Positions 4,728 to 6,333 of a DNA stretch of 6,333 nucleotides are shown piece by piece (position 1 is the first letter of the stretch; each line of letters begins with the position of its first letter). The DNA comes from Oscillospiraceae bacterium (lineage in GTDB: Bacteria > Bacillota_A > Clostridia > Oscillospirales > Oscillospiraceae): contig JAGBEM010000199.1 of assembly GCA_017936985.1 (NCBI GenBank), positions 1 to 6,333 of the forward strand, read 5' to 3'. The translations under genes and the position numbers were made by a program. The notes under the pieces were generated by a model. That model was not told where the DNA came from, ran no database searches, and was given only the letters and a program-made list of their open reading frames with translations.

Positions 4728-5063
4728 ATGACAGAAAAAACAGAGGTGATCAACACCCGCTTCTCCGAAAAAGAGAAGCAAATTGTAGAGCAGTATGCTG
4801 CCGCCTGCGGCCTTAGCCGGTCGGAGTATCTTCGCAAGCGAGCGCTGGGATACGAACCCCGGTCTGCCTTGGGCGATTCCTTCTACCAGCTTTATAGTAA
4901 GCTATGCGATCTGTGTAATCAGTCGATGACTGTCGAAACGGAAAAAGCTTTGTTGGAATTGATCACCGACATTCGCAGAGAACTGATGCTGCCGCACAAG
5001 CAATCAAAGAAAGAGGTGGTATCTTGGCAACAACCGGATTCTGGCCAATCAAAGGACGGCTGA
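4728..5063 (+). CDS. mobC: MobC-like relaxosome accessory protein
   Basis: This 111-residue protein starts at an ATG preceded by GAAAGGA (4713-4719). Residues about 5-41 have the pattern of a ribbon-helix-helix or MobC N-terminus: a short strand (EVINTRFS), a helix (EKEKQIVEQYAAACG), then LSRSEYLRKRALG, the classic S.SEYLR...LG signature of MobC-type mobilization proteins. The rest is helical with a charged tail. MobC proteins bind oriT and help the relaxase open the strands at the nick. The gene sits right after the hairpin-rich region and overlaps the relaxase start by 40 nt, the usual order for MOBP systems. Confidence in the family is good; the exact DNA target is unknown. Confidence 0.82.
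   Translation: MTEKTEVINTRFSEKEKQIVEQYAAACGLSRSEYLRKRALGYEPRSALGDSFYQLYSKLCDLCNQSMTVETEKALLELITDIRRELMLPHKQSKKEVVSWQQPDSGQSKDG
5012..5019 (+). promoter_or_regulatory. Ribosome binding site for the relaxase TTG start
   Basis: AGAGGTGG lies a few bases ahead of the TTG at 5024 (GAGGT with six bases of spacing). It is within the mobC coding sequence. No nearby ATG would keep the conserved MATT-type N-terminus, so this site decides the start. Confidence 0.7.
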
Positions 5064-6333
5064 AAGATGCTATCGACTATGCAGAGAATCCGGACAAGAC
5101 CACCGACCGGAAGTATCTGGACGAGGATCTGTACAGCGCCTTGCGTTACGCTGCCAATGATGAAAAGACCGATAAGAAAATGTATGTCAGCGCCATCAAC
5201 TGCCCCAAGCAGCTTGCCTATGAAACCATGATGGACACCAAGCGCCGCTATGGGAAGTTGGGCGGCAATGTTGCCTACCATGGATACCAAAGCTTCAAAA
5301 CCGGAGAGGTGACACCCCAGGAGGCACACGCCATCGGCATGGAGACCGCACGGCGGATGTGGGGCGATGATTATGAGATCGTGGTCACCACCCACCTGAA
5401 CACAGATAACATCCACAATCACATCGTCGTGAACTCCGTATCCTTCCGCACAGGCAGGAAGTTTGAAAATCATATTTCTGACCACTACCGCTTGCGGGAG
5501 ATCTCAGATGCGGTTTGCCAAGAGTACGGAAAGTCCGTGCTGAAGAACGCAAAATTCTATGGTGGTGAGAAAGGCGCATACTGGATCCACAAGGATGGCG
5601 GTATGACCCACCGCGATATCCTGCGCCGGGATATCGACGAGGTGCTTTCCAGGGTATCCACTTACCGTGCTTTTTTCGAGTATTTGGAGAAGCTGGGATA
5701 TGAAATCCGTGGAGATATAGAGAGTCCCAACTGCTCTGTGATAGCGGAGGGTTGGCAGCGCCCGGTGCGCCTAAAGAGCCTGGGAGCAAAGTACACCCCG
5801 GATGCTATCTATGACCAGCTAATGCGAAATCAGCGCAAGCCGGAACTGTTTTGGATAGAAACGCCGGAACGATCCCGTGCACCGCTGCTGATTATAGAAT
5901 ATTCCATGCGGCAGGCTGGCAGGATGGACGGCCTGCAGCTGACCTTTGCCATCTTCACCGAACTGCTGAAGATCTGCACCGGCAACAATCTGTTGGCTGA
6001 GAATAAGCACCTGCCACTATCCCCGCTGCTGCGGGAGGAAGTACGAAAGCTGGACAAATATATCGAGGACTACAAGCTCCTTTGCGATTGTCACATTGAC
6101 ACCGCAGAGGAGCTTTTTGCGTTCCGGGAAGATATTGATACCCAGATCGATCAGCTGACAGCAGTAAGAGAACACATCCGCAACAAGATCCGCCGTGCGC
6201 CGGAATCTAAAAAACTGGAACTGAAGCTGCAGGCCAAGGCCGTCACCCAAAAGATGGAACCGCTGCGGATGCAGCAGCGGATTGCTAAGCGCATTGCAGA
6301 GCGCAGCGTACCAAAAGTAGAAAACCTGCTTGC
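5024..6333 (+). CDS. MobA/VirD2-type (MOBP) relaxase, 5' part
   Basis: The frame begins at TTG 5024 and remains open to the window edge, giving 436 residues of a longer protein. It starts MATTGFWPIKGRLKDAIDYAENPDKT, the typical N-terminus of clostridial relaxases; Tyr19 is the likely nucleophile that attacks the nick site. The metal motif THLNTDNIHNH (123-133) supplies His124, His131 and His133. SDHYRLREISDAVCQEYG follows at about residue 150, also typical of the family. From about 340 onward the protein is charged and helical (KLDKYIEDYKLL, then a Lys/Arg/Glu-rich probable coiled coil), as in the C-terminal half of related relaxases. The enzyme nicks oriT, stays bound to the 5' end and pilots the strand to the recipient. 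Its start overlaps mobC by 40 nt, implying coupled translation. The C-terminus is outside the window. Confidence 0.93.
   Translation, partial: MATTGFWPIKGRLKDAIDYAENPDKTTDRKYLDEDLYSALRYAANDEKTDKKMYVSAINCPKQLAYETMMDTKRRYGKLGGNVAYHGYQSFKTGEVTPQEAHAIGMETARRMWGDDYEIVVTTHLNTDNIHNHIVVNSVSFRTGRKFENHISDHYRLREISDAVCQEYGKSVLKNAKFYGGEKGAYWIHKDGGMTHRDILRRDIDEVLSRVSTYRAFFEYLEKLGYEIRGDIESPNCSVIAEGWQRPVRLKSLGAKYTPDAIYDQLMRNQRKPELFWIETPERSRAPLLIIEYSMRQAGRMDGLQLTFAIFTELLKICTGNNLLAENKHLPLSPLLREEVRKLDKYIEDYKLLCDCHIDTAEELFAFREDIDTQIDQLTAVREHIRNKIRRAPESKKLELKLQAKAVTQKMEPLRMQQRIAKRIAERSVPKVENLL

Noticed and set aside
4471..4731. Open frame of 86 codons across the gene-free region
   Set aside because: It runs through the terminator and several inverted repeats, has no ribosome site before its ATG, and its product shows no domain-like pattern; the hairpins explain the sequence better.
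4328..4837. Leftward 169-codon frame across parR, the hairpin region and mobC
   Set aside because: It overlaps two supported genes and every hairpin between them and has no ribosome site.
1..6333. CRISPR array, tRNA, rRNA, insertion sequence or attachment site
   Set aside because: I saw no regularly spaced repeats, no tRNA-like cloverleaf, no transposase or integrase frame and no paired terminal repeats in the window.

Overview
The window looks like part of a conjugative or mobilizable element (an integrative element or a plasmid) from a gut-type Clostridia, for example the Oscillospiraceae/Lachnospiraceae. The reasons are moderate GC, strong AGGAGG ribosome sites, GTG and TTG starts, a Cys-rich-VLP protein, a MobC-like protein, and a relaxase of the MobA/VirD2 (MOBP) type with a Tyr nucleophile and an HxxxxxxHNH metal motif. 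The host assignment is inference from style, not from a marker gene.

Layout. (1) Bases 1-983, + strand: the 3' end of an unidentified gene, two small two-helix membrane proteins and a 119-aa soluble protein. They are tightly spaced, each has its own Shine-Dalgarno site, and a strong intrinsic terminator closes the unit. (2) Bases 1027-2768, - strand: a convergent two-gene operon. It encodes a sigma-region-4-like helix-turn-helix protein followed, with a 17-nt overlap, by a 290-aa protein with a C-terminal zinc-finger-like Cys cluster. Its own terminator lies beside the + strand terminator. (3) Bases 2769-2973: a compact control region. Two oppositely directed promoters share overlapping -10 boxes, and a LexA/DinR-like dyad (GAACACTTGTTC) sits between them. 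(4) Bases 2974-4412, + strand: a Cys-rich-VLP protein, a ParM/StbA-type actin-like ATPase and a ParR-like ribbon-helix-helix adaptor. The last two genes overlap by 4 nt. (5) Bases 4413-4727: 315 bases without a gene, full of inverted repeats. The first part, next to parR, holds TTTTGGCTCA repeats (a candidate centromere or operator) and a terminator. The second part, next to mobC, holds a chain of hairpins (a candidate oriT). (6) Bases 4728-6333, + strand: MobC-like accessory protein and the first 436 residues of the relaxase, whose TTG start lies inside the mobC-like gene.

Taken together, the right half reads as a partition module (ParM-ParR plus a cis site) joined to a DNA-processing module (oriT, MobC, relaxase). 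Both lie downstream of a promoter that competes with the promoter of the leftward regulator-like operon. If the dyad is a true SOS box, DNA damage would be one input to the choice between the two directions. The leftward operon (sigma-like plus zinc-finger protein) and the small membrane proteins are the least characterised parts.
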